64,000 bases of DNA from Cinnamomum chago (taxonomy: Eukaryota > Streptophyta > Magnoliopsida > Laurales > Lauraceae), in the NCBI GenBank assembly GCA_038049695.1, contig CP142453.1:21580001-21644000 (forward strand). Reading direction: 5' to 3'. Below are positions 21,665 through 34,600 of the stretch, piece by piece. The notes under the pieces were generated by a model. The model searched no databases. It saw only the letters and a program-made list of their open reading frames with translations, and was not told where the DNA came from. The first letter of the stretch is position 1. The number at the start of each line of letters is the position of its first letter. The position numbers and the translations under genes were made by a program.

Positions 21665-24600
21665 GGGAGATGCTCCTATGAGAGATATCTCTCATCTTAT
21701 ATGAGAGGTAGGGGTGGGGGCCCTCATATTTAAGTTGTTGGCAATAGATATGGATGTGAGCCCCCCCCACTTTATCTCTCATAATAAGGTGAGAGATGCT
21801 CTCATAGGAGCATCTCCATATATATATATATCATCCCAACTATGTTAGGGTCGACCACACGAATTTTGTTTCTCCATCCCAATCTTTCTTGAGCCAAATC
21901 CTCAAATAAGGTACGGTTCTTCATATCCATTTTTACTACCTCCATCCACATCAACCAAACTTTTCCGCACCAGCGCCAATACCGTCCTACGTTGGACATA
22001 CCGAAACCATCTCAAACGAGTTTCTTCAATTTTATCCCCTATTATTGCTACCCCTAAATGCTCTTAAAAGCGCTCATTTCTAATTTTATCCTTCCTAGTT
22101 TTACCCCACATTCACCTCAACATTCTCATCTCTGCTGCATTCATTTTGTGCATATGCTGCTTTTTGATTAGCCAACATTCCGCTCCATAGGTCATAGATG
22201 GTCTAATAGTTGCCGTGTAAAATTCTTTTTTCGATCTTCTTGGCATTTGTTGGTCACAAAGCACTCCAGAAGCAAGTCTCGATTTCAACCATCCCGCTTT
22301 TATCCTATATTCGACATCTTCATCAATCTATCCATCCTTGCTAATTATAAGGCCAATGTAGCAGAAATAATCACTTTGTGGTATCTCATGGTCTTCAATT
22401 TTCACATTAGTTTCAACTCTTTCCATATGCCCATTGAAGTTACAATCCATATATTCTGTCTTTGTATGGCTTATTTAAGGCCTTTGGATCCTAATGCCTT
22501 TCGCTATCTCTCGAGTTTTGCATTTACACAATCTCTTGGATTCATCTACCAACATAATATATCTACAAATATCATTTACCAAGGTACCTGTTTTTGAATA
22601 TGAGCAGTTAACTCATCCATAATCAATGCAAACAGATAAGGGCTTAGGGCTGACTCTTGATGCAAACCTATGGTCACTGAGAACTCCCTCGTCTCTTCAC
22701 AAATAGTTTTCACACTTGTTATTGCTCCTTCATACATGTCCTTAATAATTTCATATAACATCTTGGAACATTCCTTTTATTTAAAACCCCACCAAATTAA
22801 ATCTCTAGGTACTCTGTCATAAGTTTTTTCTAGATCGATGAAGACCATATGCGTATTTTTCCTCTTTGCTTGATATTTTTCCATTAATTGCATAAGTGAG
22901 AAGATAACTTCCATCGTTGGGCTCCCTGGCATAAAACTAAATTGATTTTCAGATATCTTGGTCTTTTGTCAAAGTCTTTGCTCATTACTCTCTCCCATCT
23001 CTTCGTAGTATGACTCATAAGTTTAATCCCATCATAGTTGGTACAATTTTGTATATTTCCCTTGTTCTTATATATAGGTAATACAATACTTCTCCATTCA
23101 TCCGGCATTTTCTGTTATTAATATGTTATTGAAGATTCTAGTTAAACAAATCTCCCCAACTTCTCCCAAGTACGTCCAAGCCTCGATCGGAATGTCATTT
23201 GGACCTGTAGCCTTTCTTGCCTACATTTGTTTTAATGCTTTCCTGACTCCACCATACTAATTCTACGAAAAAAAAGTATGCTTTGCTACTGAAGTATCAT
23301 CTTTAGTTCTTATGTCTCTAGTATAGTCTTCATTTAAAAGTATGCTATAATATTCCCTCCACCTTTCTTTGATATCGTTGTCCTTCACTAGAACCTTTTG
23401 GTCATTGTTCTTAATATATTTGACATGATCTAAGTCCATACTTTTCCTTTCTCTTATTTTTGTAAGTTTAAAATTATCCTTCTCTCCTTCTCTTGTTCCT
23501 AACCTATTATATAGGCCATCATATGCTTTGCACTTTGCATCATTGCATCAGTTACTACTTTCTCTATCGTCTTTTACATCTCATAGTTTTCCATATTCTT
23601 AGTACTCTGCCAAACTTTGGAACGTCTCTTTACCCGAACAATTTCCTGAACATCTACACTCCCTCACCAGGTTTCTTTATTATTGTCTCTTCTCTTTTTC
23701 GACTCTCCAAGCACCTCTTTAGCAACCTTCCTAATATAATTAACCATTTGATTCCACATAGCTGTAGTTTTTCCTTCAAAATTTCATTCTCCCTCATCAA
23801 TCACCTTTACATTAAATATTGTCGTCGCTCTTTCTCCTTTCAAAATTCAAATCCCTCCACCTTGCTTTAGGGTACATTTTATTTATTATCCTTCTCAATC
23901 TACCTCTAATACAAATATCTAAAACTGCTAGATATTGTTGCGTGGTCAAACTCTTTCCTGGAATAACCTTACAATCTTTACAATCCAATTGGTCATGTTT
24001 TCTAACCAGATTAAAGTCTATTTGACTCCTGTTAGTTCCACTTTTATAAGTAATTAAATGCTCCTATCTCTTTTTAAAGCAAGTCTTTGCTATTACAACG
24101 TCAAATGCTAATGCAAAGTCCAAGAGAGTGTCTCTTAACTCATTCTTTTCTCCAAATCTTTGTCCTCCATGCACTCTCTCATATCTTATATTGTCCTTTC
24201 CTACATGTCCATTTTAAGGCCCCTCCTAGGAAAATCTTTTCACCAAGTTTGGATTTCTCATAGTAAACCATCCATCTCCTCCTGCTTGGGGAGCATATGC
24301 ACTAATGATATGAATTATGTTTTCCTCTAACACTAGTTTAATTGCTAAAATTCTAGCACCCAATCTCTTTACCCCTACAATTTTCTCTTTCAAATCCTTA
24401 TCTACAACTATACCCAGTCCATTTGTTGTGTTATTTCCTGCATAAAAAAAGTTTCTAACCATCTCCGAGCTCCTTAGCTTTATCCTGCTTCTACTTGTCT
24501 CAGTAGACATGCTACACTAACTCTTCTTCTTTTCATTACGTTGACTAACTCCATGCTCTTGCTTGTCAAGGTTCCTATATTCCAAGTAGCAAGTCGAATC

Positions 24601-27600
24601 TTCCTTTTCTTCTTTTGCTAGACTAATTTCTTTAGCCGCACTCGTCCAAAATGGTGCGGTAGCCCTTGCCCACTTTCCACTGCAACCAGGCGACGCTGCA
24701 ATGCGTCGCTTAAAGCGGGGAACGCCCTAGCATGATCTCGCAATGTTGTAATCTCAAAATTCATGTTTGGGTTGTGACAATTTTATACTGGCTGTCAACC
24801 TACCTAACGCAACCCTCCTTTACTCGGGCTTGAGACCAGCAGTAAAAAACTGGATAATTGCCCACTTTAAAATTGCCCCTTTTTCCGCCCCTCTTTTTTT
24901 TGGTCATGGGGCCTAGCTTGAGTCAATCTAGTCTTTTCACATCACACCCCTCCCAAAAAAAAAGAAAAAAGAATAGTCACATGTCTAAGTCTGACACTTA
25001 TTCAACTTTTCCTCACCATTGGATTGAAATCATTATAAAATGATTCCTCTAAACCATTAGATTTTAGGGTCATAAATCAAAAGGTTAGGATGATCTTATG
25101 GACTCTAGATTTTGCATATAGGTAGGCGACATATGGATCTTTCCAGTCAATGGACTTCCATGATCATCATGCATCCCAGTGGGCCCAACTAGGAGGGGCG
25201 TTTTCTTCTAAAAAGTGCTCGGACATTGTGTAGCGTTCCCCACTATATATATAATATATATAGATATAGCCATCCTAAGCTAAATCTTAGGATAAGGTAA
25301 GGGATTCCGCGGGGGGGGGGGGGGGGGGGGGGGGGGTTTCTATCATCTCCATCTGGGCCTCAAAAGTTTTAATGGTCAACAGTCAATTCGGATCGGTACA
25401 CAGTCGATCCAACGGTCTAGTTAATTCTTATCTAACCGAAAGTTGGTGGACATGTGCACTTCAAGGGGGTTGTGTTTAGTACATTTGGATGGACCAAGGG
25501 TGGGCTCCACAAGCGCGAGCTTACAGAATTTTCTTCTAAGCTTTAGCTTTGGATAGCCTTGCCTGATACACACACACACACACCCAGCTTGAAATATTCA
25601 GGAGAGAACGTGCTTCCATGAGAACTATTGGTGGGGCCCACCTAGCAAACCATGCACAAATAGAGACCCCTTTGATAGTCACTGATCTCAAGGATTGACA
25701 CACATTCGAATGGACTGAACCGTTGGATCGAGTGTTGAATATTTTTTTGAATACGAAGCCATTAATTTGTGGGCCACGGATGAAGTGGTTAGGTGCATGG
25801 GTTGGGGTCAAACTTGATATTTGCGGTGGTCTCACATAGATCTTTCCATTTCCCTTGGTCCCATCCCCAAATGGGACCCACTGTTGGGCCCCATATATAT
25901 ATACATATGGAGAGCTTTTTGCTCCACTCCATGAAGTGTGAGCTTGAGATAGGAATCTCCCAGTGATGTTAGCCCATCCTTTTTTCAGGGTAAGAGTAGA
26001 ACTGCCCTTGGCAACTTTTGTTTCCTTTCATTAGCCATTTGTCTTTTTTTTTTTTTTGTTCTCTTCTTTTTTCTGATTGGTAACATGATTGGGACCCACA
26101 ACCTCAAGGTTGCAATAGTGGGCATTTTGCATTGTGCTGCAAGCTCTTGTCCTTACATTAGCCATTGCCCCACCCACCCACTTCATTGTCAAAGATAGCA
26201 AAACCATTCATTTGCACTCTTGCAAATCAACATACTGCCAATCTTCTGTTTCTACCCAAACAACTCTACAGAATCTGCTGGTTTCCTTATAGCTCTAGTT
26301 TTACCCTTCTTTATATCATAGATACTTCTCTATTCAATGCTTTGAGGGGAAGGTATTGTGGAGAATGTAGCCTCACGTTGTGCTGTGGTGGTTCTGGAAA
26401 GAGAGGAATGATTGGGTTGACAATTTATCTGAAGCCCCGAGGAAATTTTTTTTTAAGACATCTAGACCAAATTATCGTTTCATGCTCCTAGAATAATGGA
26501 GTTCAAGGAATTTGGCACAGAAAGAATTTTGGTTAATTGGGAAGCTTAGCTGAAGGCAAACCTAAACTTGCAGGCATTGAGAAGTGTTGAGATTTTTGAG
26601 GAAGAAATTAGTTGTGGAGGTGCTTTACACCTATCTCCACCTTACTGGTCATGCATGATCTCTGATCATTGGTTCTGACAAGCCTGAGGGATTCATATTT
26701 CATTCAATTATATTATTGTTTTAATCTGATTTGCAATCAGTTTGATGGCAATTCCTCTGTTCATCAGATTCTTGTTTTCTAATCAGAAGCACGCTACTGT
26801 GGGACCCATGATTTTCAGCCAGCTCGTGCATTCTGACATTCTCACTTGGATTTGCAATTATTTGCATATAAAAATTGTTTAAGCATGTGCATTTGCCTAA
26901 AACTTTCTGTGTTACTGTATTATTCTCTTTATAAATACAGTAGCCATTAAATATGTTTTATTTTGAAATTATCCTCAACCAAGACATTTCTTCTTATCTT
27001 TTGACCGCGTTGAAATAGAGAAAGAAATGCCACTTTTAGAAAATTTTGGTTTGTGCTATGTGAGTTTAGGAATTATGAACAAATTGGATTGGTTTTAAAA
27101 TTTTTATGGATCTCTAATAGGCCGTACTGTTTGCAGGTTGAAACTGCATTGGGCTCGGCCCCACCATTGTCATTGCTGGCCCCATATAATACTGGACCAC
27201 AGCATTCTTATTGGAGAGCTCCTCCTAAGTCTTCAAGTGTTGAGTTTGTTATTGTTCTTGGCAGTCTATCTGATGTCTCTGGGGTTATATTGCTTGTTAG
27301 TCCGTGTGGCTATTCAACATCTGATTGTCCTATTGTAAGCATCTAATCATAACTCAGTAATACATGATGAGCGTGTTTATTTTGGCTTTCTCAATAGCTT
27401 TGATAACTTTGCACGCATGTCTTCTTGCAGTCCAACTATAAAACCACTTTCTGAGCTTTTGGGCCAGTTTGGCAACTCTACTAATAGAGTCAAGTGAAGT
27501 AAAATTGATTTTGAAGTAAGAATAAAATATAAGTGGGTTATGATGGTATTTTTTTTTTAGTTGTTTGTCATGGAATCTTTTTGACTTATTGTATGGGAAA

Positions 27601-27877
27601 GTGGAGTTTTTTTTTTTTTTTTTTTTATATTTTAGTGGATAAAAGTGGTTGCTTTTTGACTTTTTTGAAAAAGATGGAGGGAGTTTTGAATTAAAGTGCT
27701 TTTGATGTGACATCTTGTATGAAAAATGGTGGCTTGGCTTGACTTTTACTATGCTAGTAAAGTGCCAAACTAGCCCCATTTGCATAACATTTCTTTTTCT
27801 GCACATGCTATATTTCTAGGAGGAAAAACGATAAAAAACAAACTATTTTTTGTGAACCTGCAGAAATCCTTTTTGGC

Positions 27878-27926
<49 letters not shown>

Positions 27927-28527
27927 TTTTGTTCATCTTATGTTTGAGCTTTAAATATCCCTTTATGCAAACAGATCCTATTAACTTATGTTTTAAAATA
28001 TCCATTATTCTATTTTTCAATTCCCGAGTATACAAAATGAACTTGTGGATATTTCTGCGTATATCGTCTTTGTTTAGAACATGTTGTTATGAGTCATGTT
28101 AGGACTGTTTTTGTAATCCCAACAGCCTCAGTGACTTATATGTAATTAGTAGTAATTTTGGGGAGGGAGGTTGTAATTTTTCAAAAATGGTTTTTTTATT
28201 AAATGGAGAGGGTTGCCCCACTCTAGGGATATGACCCCGCCCTCCCTCGCCTCAATGTATTTTTTCAGTCCTTAACTAAAACCCTAGATCTGAACAAGTC
28301 TAGGGTTTTAACTTGGTATCAGAGCACACCTACGAAGAACGGATACGTGGAAATGGGCGACGAATCCGTTTCCGATATACCCGGATATGCCCCCGATGCG
28401 ACCGATTTTTTTTTCCTTTTTGTATTTCGGACACGTGTGGGATACGTTTAAGTGGAAAACGTGTGTTTTGCACGTTTTAAGTGGGAAACCCTATTTCGTC
28501 TGCAACACCAACATCAGTCGCGCAGAG

Positions 28528-28607
<80 letters not shown>

Positions 28608-31600
28608 AGCTGTACCTTCCACTGTCAGTTCGTCAGTGCTCTCTGGGCCCTGGATCTGTTTGTCAGTGCTGCAAATAGAGGGCAGCAGTTCGTCAGTGCT
28701 CTCCGGGCTTCGTCGGAAAATCTGGGTGCTGTTCGTCCGCTGACGTATCATCTCTGCAAGTCGAAAAGGGGCTGGGTTCATCTGGTTTTGCAGATTGATG
28801 AAAAAGGGGCTGGGTTCATCTTATTTCATTCGCCAGTTCATCTGTTTGGGCACATGGGCCTACTCCCACAAGGCACAAAGACCTGCTGAGTGCTGACTGC
28901 TGAGAATAAACAGTGAATGGAAATCGTCCGAATCATTTTTTTACACATTATAATTTTTGCACACATCCATGTTTTTTTCTTTTACATCAGATTTTTTTTT
29001 TTTTACACAATATTTTCTGTTTATGTTAGCCTAGGTCATATGGATTCTACTGGTGGCAGTGTGTCTTCTCCAGCCATTGAAGAAGACGCTCACAACCCTC
29101 ATTTATGGCTATTTTGATTGAAATAATGCTAGGTTTTTATTACACAGTCATATAAAAAATATTTATAAAAAAAAAACCTCAATGTATCCCTGACGTATCG
29201 TAGCCTACCTTTTTGAGAAATGGCTTATCTGCGTATCCGTATCGTCTCATATCCGTGTCCGTACTTCATAGGTGCACACAATTCAGTAGAGGACTGCCAT
29301 ACCCTAGTGGAACAAATATGAAGAAACACGAGGATTTGAAGGAATCTCCCCCCAACCAAACTGAAGTTCTTCCATGACTGGTGTAGTAAAAGTTGAAAAA
29401 GCTTCTGTTTTGGTCGAGAAGCGTTCCCACTGTAGAAGATAACAAGGCTATATATTCACAGGCCCAAGGCCCAGCCCAACAAAGGCCCATTACAGCATCC
29501 CACACGTGGGTTGATTTTGTCAAAGATTGTGTATAATTGTATTCCCTGATTTCTTTCAGATTGTATTCCTTGTATAGATTAGGATTGATTCTTTCTATTC
29601 TTTTATTATTCTAATTTGTACTCTTGACATACTTAGTGCCTTGATTAAGGCCTAACATGATTATAAATAGAGCAGTGGATCATCCAAGGATGTATCACGT
29701 TCTCTCCAATCTTCTTCTTCTCATTCTTCCTCAATCTAATATGGTATCAGAGTCAGGATCTCTTGGAGACATCATCTACAGCAATACAGATCACGCATAT
29801 TCCCTGATTTCTTTCTGATAAAGGCATTCTTCACCAAAAATCTTGTTCACATACCCCTCAGCAAAATGGAATTGCGGAAAGGAAGAACCGACATATTCTT
29901 GAAACTGTTCGTACTCTTCTAATTGCATCCTTAGTCCCTCCCAAATTTTGGTGTGATGTTGCACAGACTGCTGTGTATCTTATCAACCGTCTTCCCAGCA
30001 CTGTTCTAGGAAAGACTATTCCTTACGGAGTTCTCTTTGGTAGTACCCCTTCATACTCTCACTTACGTGTTTTTGGTTGCTTGTGCTTTGTTCATCTTCC
30101 TCCTACTGAGCGCTCTAAGTTATCACCACAGGCGGCCAAGTGCGTTTTTCTTGACTACAGTAATGAACACAATGGTTTTCTGTGTTATGATCAGTTCGAG
30201 AAACGCATGCGCATATCTCGCAATGTGATCTTCTTGGAACAGATTCCTTTCTTTTCTTTACGCTTGGATCATCATCCTATTGCTGTGTCCTATTTACCAC
30301 ATTTTCAGGAATCGGCTTCTCCATCCTCTGTTCCCAAAGTCTATGTCCGGCGCAACACGTTTCCTCCTATGGTGACTCCCTCTCCTGATCCTCCCCCAGT
30401 GCCGCCTCCTGAACCAGCAAGTAATCATGCTCCTTTTGACAATACCATCTCTCTGCGACGCTCTAGTCATCCATCTGTTGCCCCTAACCGTTATGGATTT
30501 CCTGCTCTCTTTTCATCTTTAGATAGTGTTCCTATCCCCACTTCATATTCACAGGCCTCCAAAATAGATTACTGGTAGGATGCTATGAATGAGGAATTGC
30601 TCGCTCTTGAAGCAAACCAGACATGGGACTTGGTACCGACTCCTGCAAAAGCATCTGTGATTGGCAGCAAATGGATCTACTCTGTAAAAGTTAACTCGGA
30701 TGGGAGTCTTGATCGCTACAAAGCCAGATTGGTTGCGCAGGGTTACAAGCAGGAGTATGGCATTGACTATGAAGAGACATTTGCACCAGTGGCCAACATG
30801 ACCACTGTTCGTACTATTCTGTGTTGCTGCAGCCCGCAACTGGCCTCTATGGCAAATGGATGTCAAAAATGCCTTTCTTCATGGCGAGTTGAAAGAGACT
30901 GTCTACTTAAAACCCCCTCCGGGATATGCTTGTCCTCCTCAGCATGTTTGCAAATTGCGGAAATCTCTTTATGGCCTCAAGCAGGCTCCCAGGGCTTGGT
31001 TTGATAAATTCCGGGCCGCAATACTTCAAGCCGGATTTCGTCAGAGTCATTCTGATAGCTCCCTATTTCTTCGATGGACACCAAAGGGCTACACATTCCT
31101 TTTGGTCTATGTTGATGATATGATCATCAGTGGCAATGATACTACTGGCATTACAGATCTCAAACACCATCTCACTCGCCACTTCCGGATGAAGGATCTT
31201 GGTCCTCTCACCTACTTTCTGGGGCTTGAGTTTTTGCGTAACAAATCGGGCATTCGGGTTCATCAGCGTAAATATGCTACCGATTTGATCACTTCGGCAA
31301 GACTTGGCGATGCTCACACTTTTGATACGCCTACGGAACTTAACAGCAAACTCAGTATGGATGATGGTCCTCCTCTGGAAGATCCCTCTGTTTTCCGGCG
31401 GATAGTTGGGAGTTTGCTCTATTTAACTATGACTCGGCCTGATATTTCTCATGCAGTTCATACGGTTAGCCAGTTTATGAGCAATCCTCACAAACCCCAC
31501 ATTGCTGCTGCTTTGCGCATACTCCGCTATGTTAAAGGCACTCTTAACCATGGTCTCTTCTACCCTTCTAGCTCTTCTCTGCGCCTCTCGGCTTATGCGG

Positions 31601-34600
31601 ATGCCGACTGGGCTGGTTGCCCTGATTCTCGGCGATCCACCACTGGCTGGTGTATGTTTCTTGGGGACTCTCTGATTTCGTGGAAGTGCAAGAAGCAAAC
31701 TATAGTTTCCAAGTCTTCTGCGGAGGCCGAATATCGCGCGCTGTCGTCTGCTAGTGCTGTTCTACATCTGGCTACGCCGTCTTCTCTGTGAATTCGGTGT
31801 CCTTGTTGGCAGTTCTACACCTCTTCATGGGGACAATACCAGTGCTACCAGGATTGCTAACAATCCAGTCTTTCATGAAAGAACAAAGCACATTGAGATT
31901 GAGTGTCACTTCATCCGCCAACATGTTGTTACTGAGAAGATCACTCTGCCTCACGTCTCTACTCTTAACCAGTTGGCAGATATCTTCACAAAAGCTCTCC
32001 CCAAAACGCGTCATCATGATCTTACTAGCAAATTGATGTTTTCTGCCCTACCACATCAATTTGAGGGGAGTGTAGAAGATAACAAGGCTGTATATTCACA
32101 GGCCCAAGGCCCAGCCCAACAAAGGCCCATTACAGCATCCCACACGTGGGTTGATTTTGTCAAAGATTGTGTATAATTGTATTCCCTGATTTCTTTCTGA
32201 TTGTATTCCTTGTGTAGATTAGGATTGATTCTTTCTATTCTTTTATTATTCTAATTTGTACTCTTGACATACTTAGTGCCTTGATTAAGGCCTAACATGA
32301 TTATAAATAGAGCAGTGGATCATCCAAGGATGTATCACGTTCTCTCCAATCTTCTTCTTCTCATTCTTCCTCAATCTAATACCCTCTTCCCAGGCATCTG
32401 AAGTGTGAGAGGCTCGACTAGTGTGGTAAAGGTTGACAGGGTCTGTTTCTTGGTCTTGAAGTGTTACCAAGCATCTGAAGTGTGTGAAGAAGGGGGGCTC
32501 AACATCCTTCTACAAGTTTGTCATACTCTTTAGAAGGCTTTGGCATCAACCTGCATACCCTGTAGACCATGGTTGAAAATGCTATGTAGCGGCTGATATA
32601 TCGGACGTGGCGGTAGTGGCTGCCACACTAAATGGAAAAAAAGCGAGTGTCACACCTGTATTGGCTGCTATTTATCCATAGTGGCCGATACGCACCGATA
32701 CGTTGCATATCGGCTGCTACAAACTATGAACAGTAACGGGAAAAAAAAACATACCCTCATCCCTCCAATTGTTTCTTCGACTGGTGGAAAAGAAAAGAGG
32801 AAGAAAGGGAGGGAAAGAGAGAGAGTAGCTGTAGACAACATACCTGGATGCAGCAGAAAGCAGCAGCAGCAGCAGGAGGCGGCGGCGGCAGTGACAACAG
32901 GTGCTCCTCTTCCTTCTTCTTATTTTCCTTTCCCTTTCCCTTTTTTTCTTTTCCCTTCTTTTCCTTTCCTTCTTCTCTCGCTGTCTCTCGATCCTTCCAT
33001 TCACACGAAATATGGCACCATATGGCCCTTCCAGTTCTTTTATTTAAGGTAATTTATGGGCCCCACAGTAGCCCACCTTATAAAAGGTTTAAATAAAATA
33101 TAAATGGGCCCTCAAAAGCCGTTGTCTTCTTAACCATTGATGTGCTCCACATTGATGCCCAGGTATATTAAATAAAAAGGGCATGTCTTAACCAAATATT
33201 ACTTAATTGAAATTAGAGCCTTAGCCAAATTTCGCTCTAATTAGAAATACAACCCAATCAAATCACTCTAATTGAAAATAGGGCCATAGCAAACTTTGAC
33301 ACTAACTAGAAATTGGCTCCAGCCACATTTCACACTAATTGGAAATAAGTTTTAGCCAAATTTCAGTCTAATAGGAAATACTGAAGCGAGGCCTTGACCA
33401 AGGTACACTTTAATTGAAAATGAGCCCTTTTCATTTTAATAGGAAATAGGCTCTAATCAAATTTAATTTTTAACAGAAAATCTTTATGAGCCTTTCATTA
33501 GTTTCTAAGTTAGCATAACTAAGCAGCATGAATACATGTGAAAATCTAGCAGCAATTGTTTGGATTTGACTGGCCCTGTGAGGTTCTGGAAAAAAAAATT
33601 GATAGTATCTAAACCTTCTTCACATGTGATTAACATTAAGATTTTGTTAGATTTTAAATTTAGTATTACTAAGTTTCTTGAAGTGGAACAGCCCTATTTA
33701 ATATCTGTGTGCTTGCATATGCATCCCAATTGGTCTACTCTGTTGTGTTGATGTGTAACTTGGCAAATCAAGAGTGATTAATGGTGTTTTTTGGGGATTG
33801 TACTCCTTCCAAAAGGTAGAAATTAAGATTTGAGTCTGTGACAGAGGCTAAGCGACGGGGTGAAAGTTCTGCATCTTCCTTTCAACAAGTTCCTAGTGGT
33901 GTTAACCCAAATATGAGGATCACTCAAAGTCCTTTTCGGCGAGAATGGCCATAGGAGGGTCGTCAAAAAGACTTGGGTACATTCGTGCATGTATTAAGGA
34001 ACCAAAAAAAGAGGATCCAAAATAATCCAAATTGGGTTTTTGAAAATATGCTTGTCCTGAACTGGATCCTAAACTCAATGGAAGAGAGTAGTGCAGGATG
34101 CTTCAGATATTGTGATACAACGAAGGGGCTTTGGGACTCCATTGAGGCACCATATGTTTAGAAAAGAATGAATGCATGCATACTTGAATTATAGAAAGAA
34201 ATTGCCACTTTTAGACAAGGGGCATATCTATAGGGAACTACTATTCAAAGTTTAGATTGAGTCCTGAACTTTCTTGGGCAAAGAAACAAGCTAAACTCCT
34301 AGAAGACCCACATGTTTGTGAACTTCCGGGTGGTGTAAACCCAGAATACAAATTGGTTTGTGCTCAGTTAACGGGTCAAGATCCCCTGCCCCCTGTTGGA
34401 GTAATTTTTGCTCTTTTATAGGGGAAAGAAAGTTGAAGGAAAGTAATGGCGAGTGAGAATGATGTTATTCCTGATTGTTATGCCCTTTCCAGCAATGATA
34501 CTATAAACCCTACTGCAAATAAAGAAATGGTGATGGCAGAGGTTGTGGCGACAGGGTAATCATGGTGGATGCACATGTAGAGGACATGGCCATGGCCATG

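Larger units (their letters stand above)
21831..24846 (-). mobile_element. near full-length RTE-type LINE, degenerate
   Basis: About 3.0 kb on the - strand. The 5' end near 24846 (ACTGCTGGTCTCAAGCCCGA) matches the 5' end of the copy at 40530. An apurinic-like endonuclease region follows (RSRIKLRS.., [27 protein letters not shown], about 24600-24226). RT blocks come next ([34 protein letters not shown], about 23108-22990; [22 protein letters not shown] near 22670). The C-terminus and 3' tail reach 21831 and end in AT repeats. Many stops and frameshifts make it inactive. It lies antisense in SAC9 intron c-d. Confidence 0.88.
29431..32381 (+). mobile_element. young copia deletion derivative (LTR to LTR)
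   Basis: Two 311-bp LTRs (29431-29741 and 32071-32381) differ at three positions. The PBS is TGGTATCAGAG (29742), the polypurine tract TTGAGGGGAG lies at 32061-32070, and flanks CCCAC/CCCTC form a 4-of-5 target duplication. The 2.3-kb interior begins mid-integrase, so gag, protease and most of integrase are gone. RT and RNase H follow, with a TAG at 30576 and frame changes near 30830 and 31765. A 20-bp piece of LTR sequence (29799-29818) sits at the internal deletion point. It could only have moved using proteins from other copies. Confidence 0.92.

Noticed and set aside
27354-27806. 150-residue lysine-rich frame on the - strand
   Set aside because: Arises from poly-T and T-rich intron sequence; no conserved motif.
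28387-28889. Long frames of Glu-Arg or Ser-Leu repeats
   Set aside because: They are translations of a GA microsatellite inside a TIR element; no domain or splice context.
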